A DNA stretch of 64,000 bases from Limnobacter sp. 130 (GTDB lineage: Bacteria; Pseudomonadota; Gammaproteobacteria; Burkholderiales; Burkholderiaceae_B), in the NCBI RefSeq assembly GCF_902506325.1, contig NZ_LR732333.1:62001-126000 (forward strand), given 5' to 3'. The translations under genes were made by a program, and so were the position numbers. The notes under the pieces are model-generated. The model was not told the origin of the DNA. It made no database searches and saw nothing but the letters and a program-made list of their open reading frames with translations. The first letter of the stretch is position 1. Each line of letters opens with the position of its first letter. This document shows, piece after piece, positions 25,972 through 34,612 of this stretch.

Positions 25972-27026
25972 TCGTGGAGTCCAGGCCCCAAGAGCGAGGT
26001 CGTACGAACCTTCCAACCGAACATCTTCGACAATCTCCTTTTAAAGATGCGTTCGACGACCAGAGTGAAATACTTAGCGATGAGCAAGCTGAAGCCAAAA
26101 GCTGCCTGTCTAAAGTGATTTGCCTTCATCCTGAATATGACAAGGCGATGGCGAAAATCCGAAAGGTCATCCGCTACAACATGAGCAGTCATGCCCCGGA
26201 GCCAAGCAGTATTTTAGTTCTAGGGCAATCTGGCACCGGTAAGACAACATTGAGGGATACGATCGCCTCTATGATGCAAGAGCCGTATGAAACGATTGAA
26301 AATGGATATTTGGTCAGAAAGATCCCCTTCTTTGACAGCTCTGTTCATACCGATGCTACGCCGACCGCCATGTCCAATGAGATTTTGCGGCACATGGGTA
26401 TCGGTGCTGTAAAGTCGTCGGGCGCTGTGGATCGTGTCCGGGCATGCCTAAAGCTCGCAGGTACTTTTGCCTTTAACTACGATGAGATTCATAACTTAGC
26501 GGGTAACCAGTCTGCCAATTCCATTTGCTGTGCGCGAAACTGGCTTCGGGATCTTATTACCAATACCGGTGTGATGGTAATCGGCTACGGAACACCCAAT
26601 TGCAAGCAAATGTTCCTTGGGGAGCCGCAATTATTAAAACGCTTTCCCATCATTTTGGAATTAAATCTCTTTGAATTTGATGTCAGGCCCGGATCTGTTT
26701 TTAGAGAGGTGTGCGAAGCATTTGAGGACGAAATAGGAGGCTTTGGTAAATTATTGCGCTATAACCAACCCCGCATGAATGAGAGCTTCTTGGTGGCGAT
26801 GTATGCGGCTTCAGGTGGATCAATTAATGCTATCAAAAAAATCTATGAAAGTGCGGTGAATGAGGCTTTTCTTGGTGACGGTCGGCTGGATCATGAAAAG
26901 TTTGCGATTGTAGTTGATGACCTTACTTTTCACACTAGTCTATCTGCGCCAGAAAATGCTTTCAGGTTGGATTCGAGATACCTAAGGACATGTATCCGAA
27001 ATGCGTTACTCAAGCGGGGGTACTGA
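25968..27026 (+). CDS. tnsC: TnsC/TniB-type AAA+ transposition regulator
   Basis: 352 aa. Walker A is GQSGTGKTTLRD (about 86) and Walker B is FAFNYDEIHNL (about 168). This ATPase links the target selector (TniQ) to the TnsAB transposase and gives target immunity. It starts in an ATGA overlap with tnsB and is followed 3 nt later by tniQ. The length is closer to TniB-like proteins than to the larger Tn7 TnsC. Confidence 0.92.
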   Translation: MIVESRPQERGRTNLPTEHLRQSPFKDAFDDQSEILSDEQAEAKSCLSKVICLHPEYDKAMAKIRKVIRYNMSSHAPEPSSILVLGQSGTGKTTLRDTIASMMQEPYETIENGYLVRKIPFFDSSVHTDATPTAMSNEILRHMGIGAVKSSGAVDRVRACLKLAGTFAFNYDEIHNLAGNQSANSICCARNWLRDLITNTGVMVIGYGTPNCKQMFLGEPQLLKRFPIILELNLFEFDVRPGSVFREVCEAFEDEIGGFGKLLRYNQPRMNESFLVAMYAASGGSINAIKKIYESAVNEAFLGDGRLDHEKFAIVVDDLTFHTSLSAPENAFRLDSRYLRTCIRNALLKRGY

Positions 27027-27028
27027 AA

Positions 27029-29170
27029 ATGATCCGTGCCCCTTTACCTATCGAATGGGAAAGCCCAAAAAGTATATTGATGCGATGTGCGCATGCAAAC
27101 TTTTTCGATCAAGTAGCTGACGTTCTCGGTAAGGATGTGTGTGAATTAACTGGAATGTTGGACCTCTTATGTGGGAGCTATACAGGTGTCAACGAGTTAA
27201 TGCGAAATATTCAAAGGTCTTTTGCATCGAATCTTGTTGACTACAGACCACTTTTCTATAGGCAGGTGGCTGGTATTACCGAGCAACGCCCCTTTGTAGT
27301 TCGCTCAATTGAGGTTCCTTACCAAGAACTCGAGTTGGTGAGGCATAGGGTCTGTTTGCTATGCCATCAAGATAAATTTCATAGCAAAATTTTTGCGGAT
27401 CTTCGGGCATTCACTCATTGTCCTGTCCATCGCAATCAATTCATACAAGAGTGCCCTAATTGCGGCACGTCGTATGAGTGGCAAGGGTTCCAGTTTAAAA
27501 AATGTTCACGCTGTAAATACACTTTCAAAAGCAAAGATCGAAAGAAGCAGTCCTTAGGGTCGGAACTGGAGCTTTATTCCATGATCCTTGAAGGAAAGAA
27601 TGACGATGTTTCAGCTGCTCTCTACCTGCTGAGACATCTGCGAAAGTACTTCGAACCGGAAGTTGTCAGGTCAGGTATTGTGCTGGGAATCGCACTTGAT
27701 TTTCTGGCTGGCCGTAATGATCAACTTTTAAACAAATTGCAGGCTGTCTATGAGGGGGGCAGAGACCTACCCACCCGGTTCTTGATGTCCTGCTTTAGCG
27801 TATCGTCAAGTTTGGAAGTGAAAGAACGGGCGTCAGCCATCGTTCGTGCGGATGCCCCAGTTTGTGGTGCATCGAAATATGCTGGTCCTAAGCAGAATTG
27901 GTTTCGTCTTGAACAAGCTGAATACTCATTGAATATCACCAACAGCACGCTCCGAGCTCTCCATAGTTCTGGTTTCTTGAATATTAAGCAGTTACCCAAG
28001 TCGGTCAACATCGTTCTAATTGATTCTTTGCTCAATTTGATGGCCAGGGTAGTAGAAACCATTCCTGCTATTAAGAGCTTGAAGGTTAATCCGCTCAAGG
28101 GTATTCATTCTCAGCATTTACAAAAGAATCTCGAGAGTGTTCGAGCAAGCGAAATGGTCGTTTATGAAGCCAACTGGAGGCTTGGTTTAAAGGGCTTAAG
28201 ATTCGCTAAACTCTGCGCACCGTCAAAATTTACAAGTGGGAATAGCCATTTACTTGACATCAGTCAGTTTGCAGCGAGAGCTAAAACATATCCTGATGCA
28301 CTTCGCCGAGCTTGTAGATCAGGCTTTATTTCATCGGAGAACATTTTAAAGAATGGTCATAAAAGCTACACGTTCAAGATTGATTTCGTTGATGCATTCG
28401 TCTCGGAATTTTGCTTCATCTCGGAACTGAATTCAAAGTTAAAAGGCAGGGGTAGAACAATACTTTCTGCAATTCTAAAGTCGCGTGACATCAGACCACT
28501 TTCAGGCCCTGAAATTGATGGTGCCCTAGTGCCGATATACAGGCGGTCTGATGTTGAACATCTGAACTTAAATGCTCTTCTTAAAAACCCTATATTTGAA
28601 AGTAATGCGGGTAGGAAACACGAGGGGGTTGAATTGTTTGATCGGTCTCGCTGGGCATCAACCAAGCAAGCAAAAGAAATGTTGTCTGTGAACGACCAAG
28701 AAATCAAAGCACTGGTGGATCTTGAATATTTGGTTGAGTCAACTCCGCCAGGTCGCAAAAAGGACAACTTTAAATATTTTTCACATCAGAGTGTTATGTT
28801 CACAGCCAACTTTTTTAGTGGGGCAGTTCCTGTCAAAGATTTGATAGCTGAGCTTGGGATCTCAAAGCGTGAGTTTTATCTTCGCTTTGTATCGTCGGGT
28901 ATTTTGAAGGTTGTTACCATTGCTAAGCGAGTTTTGATCGGTGGCGAAGATGTTAGTTTCGTTCGATCAGATTGTGCGAAATTTATCAGTCTTAGAAATG
29001 CGGATTCTTTAACAAACTCCACATCGCGACATTTTTTAAACTTGGTTAATACCGACCGAATAAGACCCGTTTCGATTGAACAGACTCTAAGCGCGACCCA
29101 CATAAATCTTGTTGAGAGGTCCATGGTCAATTTGCTTGCTGTCGAAATGCCAGAGAAGCGAATTTTTTAG
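27029..29170 (+). CDS. tniQ: TniQ/TnsD-family target-selection protein
   Basis: 713 aa from ATG 27029, which follows a GCGGGGG ribosome site; an ATG at 26990 would overlap tnsC. The N-terminal TniQ domain (LPIEWESPKSILMRCAHANF) is followed by paired zinc-finger motifs (CLLCHQ; HCPVHRNQFIQECPNCGTSY; CSRCKY). The long C-terminal half with HTH-like stretches is as in TnsD-type proteins that read a fixed attachment site. The recognised target is unknown. Confidence 0.88.
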   Translation: MIRAPLPIEWESPKSILMRCAHANFFDQVADVLGKDVCELTGMLDLLCGSYTGVNELMRNIQRSFASNLVDYRPLFYRQVAGITEQRPFVVRSIEVPYQELELVRHRVCLLCHQDKFHSKIFADLRAFTHCPVHRNQFIQECPNCGTSYEWQGFQFKKCSRCKYTFKSKDRKKQSLGSELELYSMILEGKNDDVSAALYLLRHLRKYFEPEVVRSGIVLGIALDFLAGRNDQLLNKLQAVYEGGRDLPTRFLMSCFSVSSSLEVKERASAIVRADAPVCGASKYAGPKQNWFRLEQAEYSLNITNSTLRALHSSGFLNIKQLPKSVNIVLIDSLLNLMARVVETIPAIKSLKVNPLKGIHSQHLQKNLESVRASEMVVYEANWRLGLKGLRFAKLCAPSKFTSGNSHLLDISQFAARAKTYPDALRRACRSGFISSENILKNGHKSYTFKIDFVDAFVSEFCFISELNSKLKGRGRTILSAILKSRDIRPLSGPEIDGALVPIYRRSDVEHLNLNALLKNPIFESNAGRKHEGVELFDRSRWASTKQAKEMLSVNDQEIKALVDLEYLVESTPPGRKKDNFKYFSHQSVMFTANFFSGAVPVKDLIAELGISKREFYLRFVSSGILKVVTIAKRVLIGGEDVSFVRSDCAKFISLRNADSLTNSTSRHFLNLVNTDRIRPVSIEQTLSATHINLVERSMVNLLAVEMPEKRIF

Positions 29171-29266
29171 TTCAGCAATGTATGTCCATCGAAAATAGAT
29201 TTTTCTATTAACGACGGTTTTTAATGTCGTGAAGACTTAGCGAATTCGTTGTGGGAGATCGATGTA

Positions 29267-29689
29267 ATGGGAAGAGAGATACGTGGGGGTTTGGTTTCGG
29301 TCTCTGAGGTTAAGGAGATGGTCTTAGAATCTGGTACTTTGGTCTCCGTTAGAGAGATTGCAGGACTAAGCGAAACCTCGATTCAATCCGCTAGGTCAAT
29401 GACTGCTCGCTGGAAGAAGAGCGAAAAAATTTTTGCTCTGAAGGTAGGTAGGAAAAATTATTTTCCCCTATATGCCTTGGATCCTCAAAGTAATTGCAAG
29501 CCTTTGCCGTCGATTCATCAAATTATTAAAATTCTGAGCGTCAAGATGGGGCCTTGGCAAATGGCATTCTGGTTCATATGTGCATCGCGATTTTTGCAGG
29601 GTAAAACGCCCAGCGTGCTTGTATCTTCCGATCCAGATCTTGTGATTGCTTCCGCTAAATTTGAAATTGACGGTTGGTTACATGGCTAG
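29267..29689 (+). CDS. antitoxin-like protein, Xre/MbcA/ParS-type C-terminus
   Basis: 140 aa from ATG 29267 (GGGAG 9 nt upstream). An N-terminal HTH-like stretch (LVSVREIAGLSETSIQSARS) precedes a region reading NYFPLYALDP and ending GKTPSVLVSSDPDLVIASAK, the pattern of Xre/MbcA/ParS toxin-binding domains. Those normally pair with a RES-domain toxin, and none is present here. It is the first gene after tniQ, same strand, 97 nt away. Assignment is tentative. Confidence 0.6.
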   Translation: MGREIRGGLVSVSEVKEMVLESGTLVSVREIAGLSETSIQSARSMTARWKKSEKIFALKVGRKNYFPLYALDPQSNCKPLPSIHQIIKILSVKMGPWQMAFWFICASRFLQGKTPSVLVSSDPDLVIASAKFEIDGWLHG

Positions 29690-29702
29690 GGAGAAATTAG
29701 GT

Positions 29703-30137
29703 ATGAAACACGCTGAATCACCGCTTGCAATCGATTCTGCATTACTGGCTCAAGTACAAACTGCGGCAAAGGCCGCCAATAGAAACGTTTCTGAACAGTT
29801 AGTCCTGTGGGCAAGTCTAGGTCAAATACTTGAGTCAATGCTCACCAGTTCAGAGATTTCAGCGCTAATGGCTGGCGCAATTGAGATAAAGGTAGAGGTG
29901 TGCAATCGAAGCATGATCGATGCTAGAGGCAATGTGGATATTGTCGAGCTTGCAATGTCTCATCAAAGCGAAGCCGGGTTTAATAAAGTTGCTTCTCAAA
30001 TCAAAAAAGAAGTAAAAGGTCCTTTGTATGAGACTGTGGATGATCGATCTGATTTGTTAAGACAGATCTCGCCAGATGGCACGGTGGAGATTGGTATTCT
30101 CAAAAATAATAACTTTAAAAAAATAAGGTCCGTCTAG
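29703..30137 (+). CDS. ParD-like antitoxin-family protein
   Basis: 144 aa from ATG 29703; ATG 29682 overlapping the upstream stop is an alternative. The N-terminus (LAIDSALLAQVQTAAKAANR, then NVSEQLVLWASLGQILE) matches ParD-like ribbon-helix-helix proteins. About 90 C-terminal residues are of unknown kind. No ParE-like partner is visible. With the preceding gene it forms an operon-like pair of DNA-binding/antitoxin proteins lacking toxins, so they may act as regulators in the element. Confidence 0.6.
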   Translation: MKHAESPLAIDSALLAQVQTAAKAANRNVSEQLVLWASLGQILESMLTSSEISALMAGAIEIKVEVCNRSMIDARGNVDIVELAMSHQSEAGFNKVASQIKKEVKGPLYETVDDRSDLLRQISPDGTVEIGILKNNNFKKIRSV

Positions 30138-30205
30138 ATCCCTTTCGCATAATCACTTCCATCCGAGAGGTCTCCTTGCGTGATGTAGGCGTTTCGGCCT
30201 TTCAA

Positions 30206-31483
30206 TTATGATTTTTTCAGATCAGCCAACACCCGAGCACAATCAATCTCTCCCACAACTCCGTCTCTGCCCAGATAAGCGAGCCTCTCAATGATTCTTT
30301 TTAGGTCTCTCAGTGAGCGCGGGTCGGCGCTCAGAAGGTCAAAAGCTGCCGATGAGTATTTTAAATCCGCTTTTGTCAGCATAGACCTGACAATCGCTTG
30401 AAACTGAGAATGGGTGGGGCGCTTCACTTCAATAACAATGAAGCGGTCTAGCAGTTGATTACTTAGGCCGGAACGATCGTTTGCTACGGCAACCTTTATC
30501 CAGTTTTGGGTGCCAAACTCGTGTCGCAAATTATTGCATTTGAATCGATTTCTCGAATCAAAAAAATCTAACAACACAGGTCCCCATGGGTGATTACGGT
30601 GCAAGTCGGAAAGGTTGGCATTGATCTCGTCAAGGAACACATACATAAAGTCCGTGTTCTCAGTGGCCAGCTTGTAAAGTAGCTCGGACACTTCGGCATC
30701 TCTCCACCCACGGTTTGAACCACAAAAAGAGAATGGGCTGTCTTCGCTGGCGATACTCACCCGATAAAAGGGAAATTTTAGTGCACTAGCCACAGCCTGT
30801 TGAATATGGGTTTTCCCAACCCCGGATGGACCGAGTAGTAGCACGGGAGAAAAGTTTCCTGATTCAACTTGATACCCGATCTCATCGATGAATTGAGAAA
30901 AGTGAGGAAATTCCTCTCGAATAGATCCCAAGTCAGCTTGGTGGGGGGCAAAGCGTCTCGCGGACTTCGTTCGGAGCTTCATCTCATTTAGTGTTGATCG
31001 ATTCTGATTGGTTTCTACAATCTGCGAAATCTCTACAAGATCAGATTGGTTTACGACGTTGGTGGTGTCCTCTGCGGCCTTGCCTTCCTTTCCCAGCACC
31101 TTTTCCCTCAGAATGCTACCCATTACGGATCTAATTCGAATAATTTCAGTGCGACAATCTTTTAGAAGCGCCTTGATATGACCTTTGTCCCGTTTGTCTT
31201 GGCAATCCTCCAGCGCCCGAAGCAAATCAGTTAATCTGCTGGCCCCACCCTCTGCGATAACCTCTGCTATGGCTTTTAACGCGATGCCTGAATCTCCAGC
31301 CTTACCAAAGCAAATTCTTAGAGATCGTGTGGCTAGTAAGTGAACAATAAACGCTGAGTCGGCATCATCCAGGCTCATACTCCGCAGCTCTCGAATAATT
31401 CCTTCGATAGAATCGCTGCCTGATTTCTTTTGCAGATCGACAGGTAAAAACAGCCCTGAGTCTTTTCTTTCAAATTGGCCCAC
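30206..31483 (-). CDS. orphan Lon-like AAA+ ATPase, transposon cargo
   Basis: 425 aa from a GTG with AGGTGA upstream. About 180 N-terminal residues are helical and unknown. The AAA+ module has Walker A LLGPSGVGKTH (about 218), Walker B YVFLDEINAN (about 286), an Asn sensor region (VAVANDRSGLSNQLLDRF) and DPRSLRDLKR (sensor 2). The module resembles Lon, but no Ser-Lys protease domain follows. It is convergent with the tns operon and next to the end repeats. Function unknown; remodelling of a partner protein or DNA complex is inferred. Confidence 0.75.
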   Translation of the reverse strand: MGQFERKDSGLFLPVDLQKKSGSDSIEGIIRELRSMSLDDADSAFIVHLLATRSLRICFGKAGDSGIALKAIAEVIAEGGASRLTDLLRALEDCQDKRDKGHIKALLKDCRTEIIRIRSVMGSILREKVLGKEGKAAEDTTNVVNQSDLVEISQIVETNQNRSTLNEMKLRTKSARRFAPHQADLGSIREEFPHFSQFIDEIGYQVESGNFSPVLLLGPSGVGKTHIQQAVASALKFPFYRVSIASEDSPFSFCGSNRGWRDAEVSELLYKLATENTDFMYVFLDEINANLSDLHRNHPWGPVLLDFFDSRNRFKCNNLRHEFGTQNWIKVAVANDRSGLSNQLLDRFIVIEVKRPTHSQFQAIVRSMLTKADLKYSSAAFDLLSADPRSLRDLKRIIERLAYLGRDGVVGEIDCARVLADLKKS

Positions 31484-31703
31484 AGATCACCTTTACGAAC
31501 CATCTCACTGTTGTCATCAGTCAGCTCGAACCCGTCCGAAAACCAACGCGTGTTGCTGGTAAGCGCTCACAAAGCCCAGAAAAATTAAGGCTTTCTTTAA
31601 ATGCAGTTTAAAGGGTTTCTGTGCGACTGGATATCAAGGTGTAGGTTTGGTATTAGATTGGCCGTTTGGGTCCATCGTGGCCGATTCTGAAGGTCACGTC
31701 TTG

Positions 31704-31854
31704 AGTTCACTCTAAGCTGTAAATTTAGTTCATTCTTTAACTGTTAGAAAACCCTGCAGTTCACTTTTAAGCTGTAATTCAGTTCACTCCTTAACTGTGA
31801 GGGTAGCAGGAGAGCACGTATTTACGTAAGTTCAGTTCACTTTTTAACTGTGAG
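31704..31854 (+). repeat. five direct repeats, candidate TnsB binding sites
   Basis: Repeats at 31704-31722, 31727-31747, 31758-31777, 31781-31801 and 31834-31854 share AGTTCACTY...TTAASCTGT(G)A. Start-to-start spacing is 23, 31, 23 and 53 bp. Arrays of about 20-22 bp sites in fixed orientation are typical of Tn7-like ends. They lie about 25 bp inside the probable right terminus. Confidence 0.8.
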
Positions 31855-31895
31855 TGTCGTTAATTTTCTCGGTTATACATGCAGTGATGTAAAAG

Positions 31896-31921
31896 AAAGC
31901 AGCCTTCGGGCTGCTTTTTTA
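31896..31921. terminator. strong bidirectional terminator just outside transposon end
   Basis: AAAGCAGCC-TTCG-GGCTGCTTT followed by TTT: a 9-bp stem with the stable TTCG loop and T-rich sides on both strands. No gene now ends directly before it; it probably belonged to a gene on the far side of the transposon insertion. Confidence 0.85.
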
Positions 31922-32031
31922 TTGGGCCTGTAATGCATCACCCTGTGTGGGTGACGGAAATGTAAATTTCTACCCTCTATGCCTACCTGACTACACTTCT
32001 TGATTATTTAAATTCTTGAGAGTGGTACGCC

Positions 32032-32514
32032 ATGTCAGCAGATCTGTTTTTGAAATTGGGCAATGTGAAAGGTGAGTCGGTTGACTTAAAGCATGCGGGC
32101 GAAATGGAGCTGTTAACAGCACGCTGGGGTATGCATGTGGCGGTGGCGGCAAACGGTGGCGTGTTGGCCCCGGCAGGCCGTGCTGAGGTGAAAGGATTGC
32201 GTGTAGAAAAGCGGGTTGACCGGGCTTCCCCAACGCTGCACGCGCAAACTTGTGTGGGTCAGCTTTACGACACCATGGTATTGACCAAAAGGAAGTCGGG
32301 CCTTGTGCCTTTGGAATATTTGCGCATTACTTTCAAAGATGTGATCGTGAGCGACATTGATATTTCGCTGGGTGCTGGCGACGATGGCGACCTTGAAGTG
32401 GTCACCTTTGCGTTCACGGAATACACGGAAGAATACAAACCGCAGAACGGCGATGGCACGGGTGGCGCTGCTGTCACCGCCGGGTTCAATTGCATTAAGT
32501 GCGTGAAGATTTAA
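32032..32514 (+). CDS. hcp: Hcp-family type VI secretion tube protein
   Basis: 160 aa. The start MSADLFLKLGNVKGESVD, the central VPLEYLRITFKDVIVSDIDI region and the ending PQNGDGTGG are characteristic of Hcp, which stacks as hexameric rings into the type VI inner tube and carries small effectors. No other T6SS structural gene is present in this window, so it is an orphan hcp probably serving a system elsewhere. The gene overlaps the convergent membrane-protein gene by 20 nt. Confidence 0.9.
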   Translation: MSADLFLKLGNVKGESVDLKHAGEMELLTARWGMHVAVAANGGVLAPAGRAEVKGLRVEKRVDRASPTLHAQTCVGQLYDTMVLTKRKSGLVPLEYLRITFKDVIVSDIDISLGAGDDGDLEVVTFAFTEYTEEYKPQNGDGTGGAAVTAGFNCIKCVKI

Positions 32515-33364
32515 CTTCGTTCTGGAGGCGTTCATACGCCTCCACATGTTGATTGAACAAGCGCAGGTTCAGTTTGCGGATTGGGGCGGGGAGGTGATAT
32601 TTCACGTAGTCGTGGCGCCAGCGCATCAAGTGTTCAAGGTCCGCAATTTCAAACTTTCCCCGATTTAAAAATCGTTCAATTTGAATGAGGCGAACTCCCT
32701 CGCCAAAAGCAAGTCCACACAAATAGCACAGAATCATTGCGCACATGCCGAACAGAAAAATCAGCTTTAGGTCTTCGTTTAACTCTGCCACATGGGAAAA
32801 GCGATTACGAAACCACAGAACGTAAAACGTACCCAACAAAATTAGCGGCCAGTAAAGCGTATGGATTATCGGAAAATTCTTAAGACGACGGTACTTTACT
32901 GTGCGCAGGTCTATATTAAAAAGTGTCCATTCAAGGTTGGAATACCTTTTTAGGGAGTCTTCATCTGATCTTGAATAGGCAATCGCATAGGCGACACAGG
33001 TGGTGATAAACAGCACCCCAAGACCGAAAACGAGGTTGATATTTTCCCACCAATGACTGGTTTGAATTAAGTCACTGCTATCTGTGAGGGGCGACCAATG
33101 ATGAACTCCAAATACAAACGGATGCAGCGTTATCAGTACAGTCCCAAACTCTAGCATCATTGCTTTGACAGGTCGTTTGCTGACAAAGACCCAGCGATAG
33201 CACGCGATGGATGAGGAAAGAAAAATACCGATAAACAAACACAGGAATACTCCTGTGGTCATCCAGCTAGCCATAAGAATAGGTGTTGCAGCAATTAGCA
33301 GCAAGAATGACAAACTGAAAATTCCACCAAAGAAGTAGAAGTGTAAAGGTGCGGGCTTGATCAT
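32495..33364 (-). CDS. polytopic membrane protein, candidate immunity protein
   Basis: 289 aa with about six to seven predicted membrane segments (FFGGIFSLSFLLLIAATPIL; GVFLCLFIGIFLSSSIACYR; FGLGVLFITTCVAYAIAYS; LILLGTFYVLWF; IFLFGMCAMILCYLCGLAF) and a hydrophilic C-terminus. No family recognised. It lies 33 nt after the putative effector gene, same strand. Small multi-spanning proteins next to pore-forming effectors are often immunity proteins, and that is the inference here. Confidence 0.6.
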   Translation of the reverse strand: MIKPAPLHFYFFGGIFSLSFLLLIAATPILMASWMTTGVFLCLFIGIFLSSSIACYRWVFVSKRPVKAMMLEFGTVLITLHPFVFGVHHWSPLTDSSDLIQTSHWWENINLVFGLGVLFITTCVAYAIAYSRSDEDSLKRYSNLEWTLFNIDLRTVKYRRLKNFPIIHTLYWPLILLGTFYVLWFRNRFSHVAELNEDLKLIFLFGMCAMILCYLCGLAFGEGVRLIQIERFLNRGKFEIADLEHLMRWRHDYVKYHLPAPIRKLNLRLFNQHVEAYERLQNEVKSSRT

Positions 33365-33397
33365 GGTCTTTAATAATTGAAGTGAATTCCGAGTGGC

Positions 33398-34426
33398 TTA
33401 CAGAAATAACTTTTTAGCCTTGGCCTCTACAAAATCATCCAATCCAAGGCGGTCGTACGCAATTGAAGCGGCGATTCCGATCCCCATCGAGAACAATATT
33501 AATGGGGCACCAGCTACCAAACTACCTGTGAATAGAATAGCCACGCCAAAGCCAGTAGCCATGCCGATTGCGTTTCCCGTCTGATTTTTGGTCGTGTCAA
33601 CAGCAAATTGTTTGTAGTTGAATTTTTGATCCAGTTTCGCGTTGTGGTTGTAGTTGTTCAGAATATCGTTGATCAATGTGGGGCCGAACGTGAGAACACC
33701 ACCTACTCTCGCAGAGCCCAGCCAAGATGAACTAGTCAGCCTTCGCAACTCCCACATTTCATCAGCAGCCTGTCTGCTCAAGCTAAGTACTTTGTCATGT
33801 TTGAATGCCGTTGGTCCTATGGACTTGGTGCTCATGTTTTTACTGATTTGCTGAAACTGGTTTTTCTCCAGCAATGTAATTTGTTTTGCGTTGGTTTGAC
33901 GAACACGTATAAGCACATCGGCGTGTTTGCTAAACTGGTTTGGACCTTTAAGGCCCACGGCTTTCAATTCCACACCATTGCCCAGTTTCACGGTGCGCGA
34001 TTTGCCACTGGCCAATGTGGCTCGCAATTCGGTTTTCATTTTTGCGGTAAAGCGAGCTTTGGCTGCAGCCTCAATTATATTGGCCAAGTTACCCGGTAAG
34101 TTGTTGGGGCCAAACAACTGGGCAACTAAAGCTGCACTCAATGTTCCCTTTTCAGCAGCGCTGACCAAGGTGTTGGTTTGCTGTGTGTTCAGTTGCGCGG
34201 TCATCAGCATAACGCCTGCTACAGGGTCTTGCTGTATCACCTCCGGCAGCATCGCCAGGCTTACTTGAACATCGGGCTCAAAGTGCCCCAGAAAATCCAT
34301 TTCTTGATGCAGGTAAAGCGGGGCGGAACCGTCGTGGCTATTCAGCGCGCGCGTGTAGGCCAGTTGTAGCGATTGCGCTTTGCGCTTCAGGTGATCTTCG
34401 TGAAATGTGCGGGCTTGGGCATTCAT
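33398..34426 (-). CDS. putative membrane-active effector near hcp
   Basis: 342 aa from ATG 34426; a longer 376-aa frame begins with an unlikely leader. The first two thirds are soluble and helical. The C-terminal 100 residues contain two Gly-rich hydrophobic segments (GMATGFGVAILFTGSLVAGA and PLILFSMGIGIAASIAY), a layout seen in pore-forming toxins and T6SS effectors. No named domain recognised. Association with hcp and with a downstream membrane protein suggests an effector/immunity pair; this is inference only. Confidence 0.55.
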   Translation of the reverse strand: MNAQARTFHEDHLKRKAQSLQLAYTRALNSHDGSAPLYLHQEMDFLGHFEPDVQVSLAMLPEVIQQDPVAGVMLMTAQLNTQQTNTLVSAAEKGTLSAALVAQLFGPNNLPGNLANIIEAAAKARFTAKMKTELRATLASGKSRTVKLGNGVELKAVGLKGPNQFSKHADVLIRVRQTNAKQITLLEKNQFQQISKNMSTKSIGPTAFKHDKVLSLSRQAADEMWELRRLTSSSWLGSARVGGVLTFGPTLINDILNNYNHNAKLDQKFNYKQFAVDTTKNQTGNAIGMATGFGVAILFTGSLVAGAPLILFSMGIGIAASIAYDRLGLDDFVEAKAKKLFL

Positions 34427-34612
34427 ACGGCAGCAAGGGAAAATGTGGCAGCGGGCAGTATGCTGGAAAGGTCTCAAGGGGGAGAAATGTGGGGTTTTCT
34501 CATAAGGGAGAGAGGGATGCGCGATCACTCCCTGTTTTTGAGTCTGGTGATTGGCCTTTCAACCTGGTAAAACGATACGAGAGACTTTGAGATCAAGAAC
34601 GGGGAATTCAGC

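Larger units (their letters stand above)
22353..31880. mobile_element. Tn7-like transposon (tnsABC-tniQ), left boundary approximate
   Basis: The region carries a complete tnsA-tnsB-tnsC-tniQ/tnsD series with overlapping reading frames, an upstream XRE regulator and five transposase-site-like repeats at the right. The right end is probably the ACA at 31877-31879 (TGTATAACC read inward). The left end was not located; a TGT at 22421 is a weak candidate. No cas genes are present, so it is not a CRISPR-guided element. Cargo is two antitoxin-like genes and an AAA+ ATPase. Confidence 0.7.

Noticed and set aside
22353-31880. CRISPR-associated transposon
   Set aside because: TnsABC-TniQ are present, but no cas gene and no repeat-spacer array was seen; the repeats at 31704-31854 fit transposase sites instead.
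32523-32544. Hairpin TGGAGGCG/CGCCTCCA after hcp as a terminator
   Set aside because: It lies inside the coding end of the convergent membrane-protein gene and has no T-tract on the plus strand.
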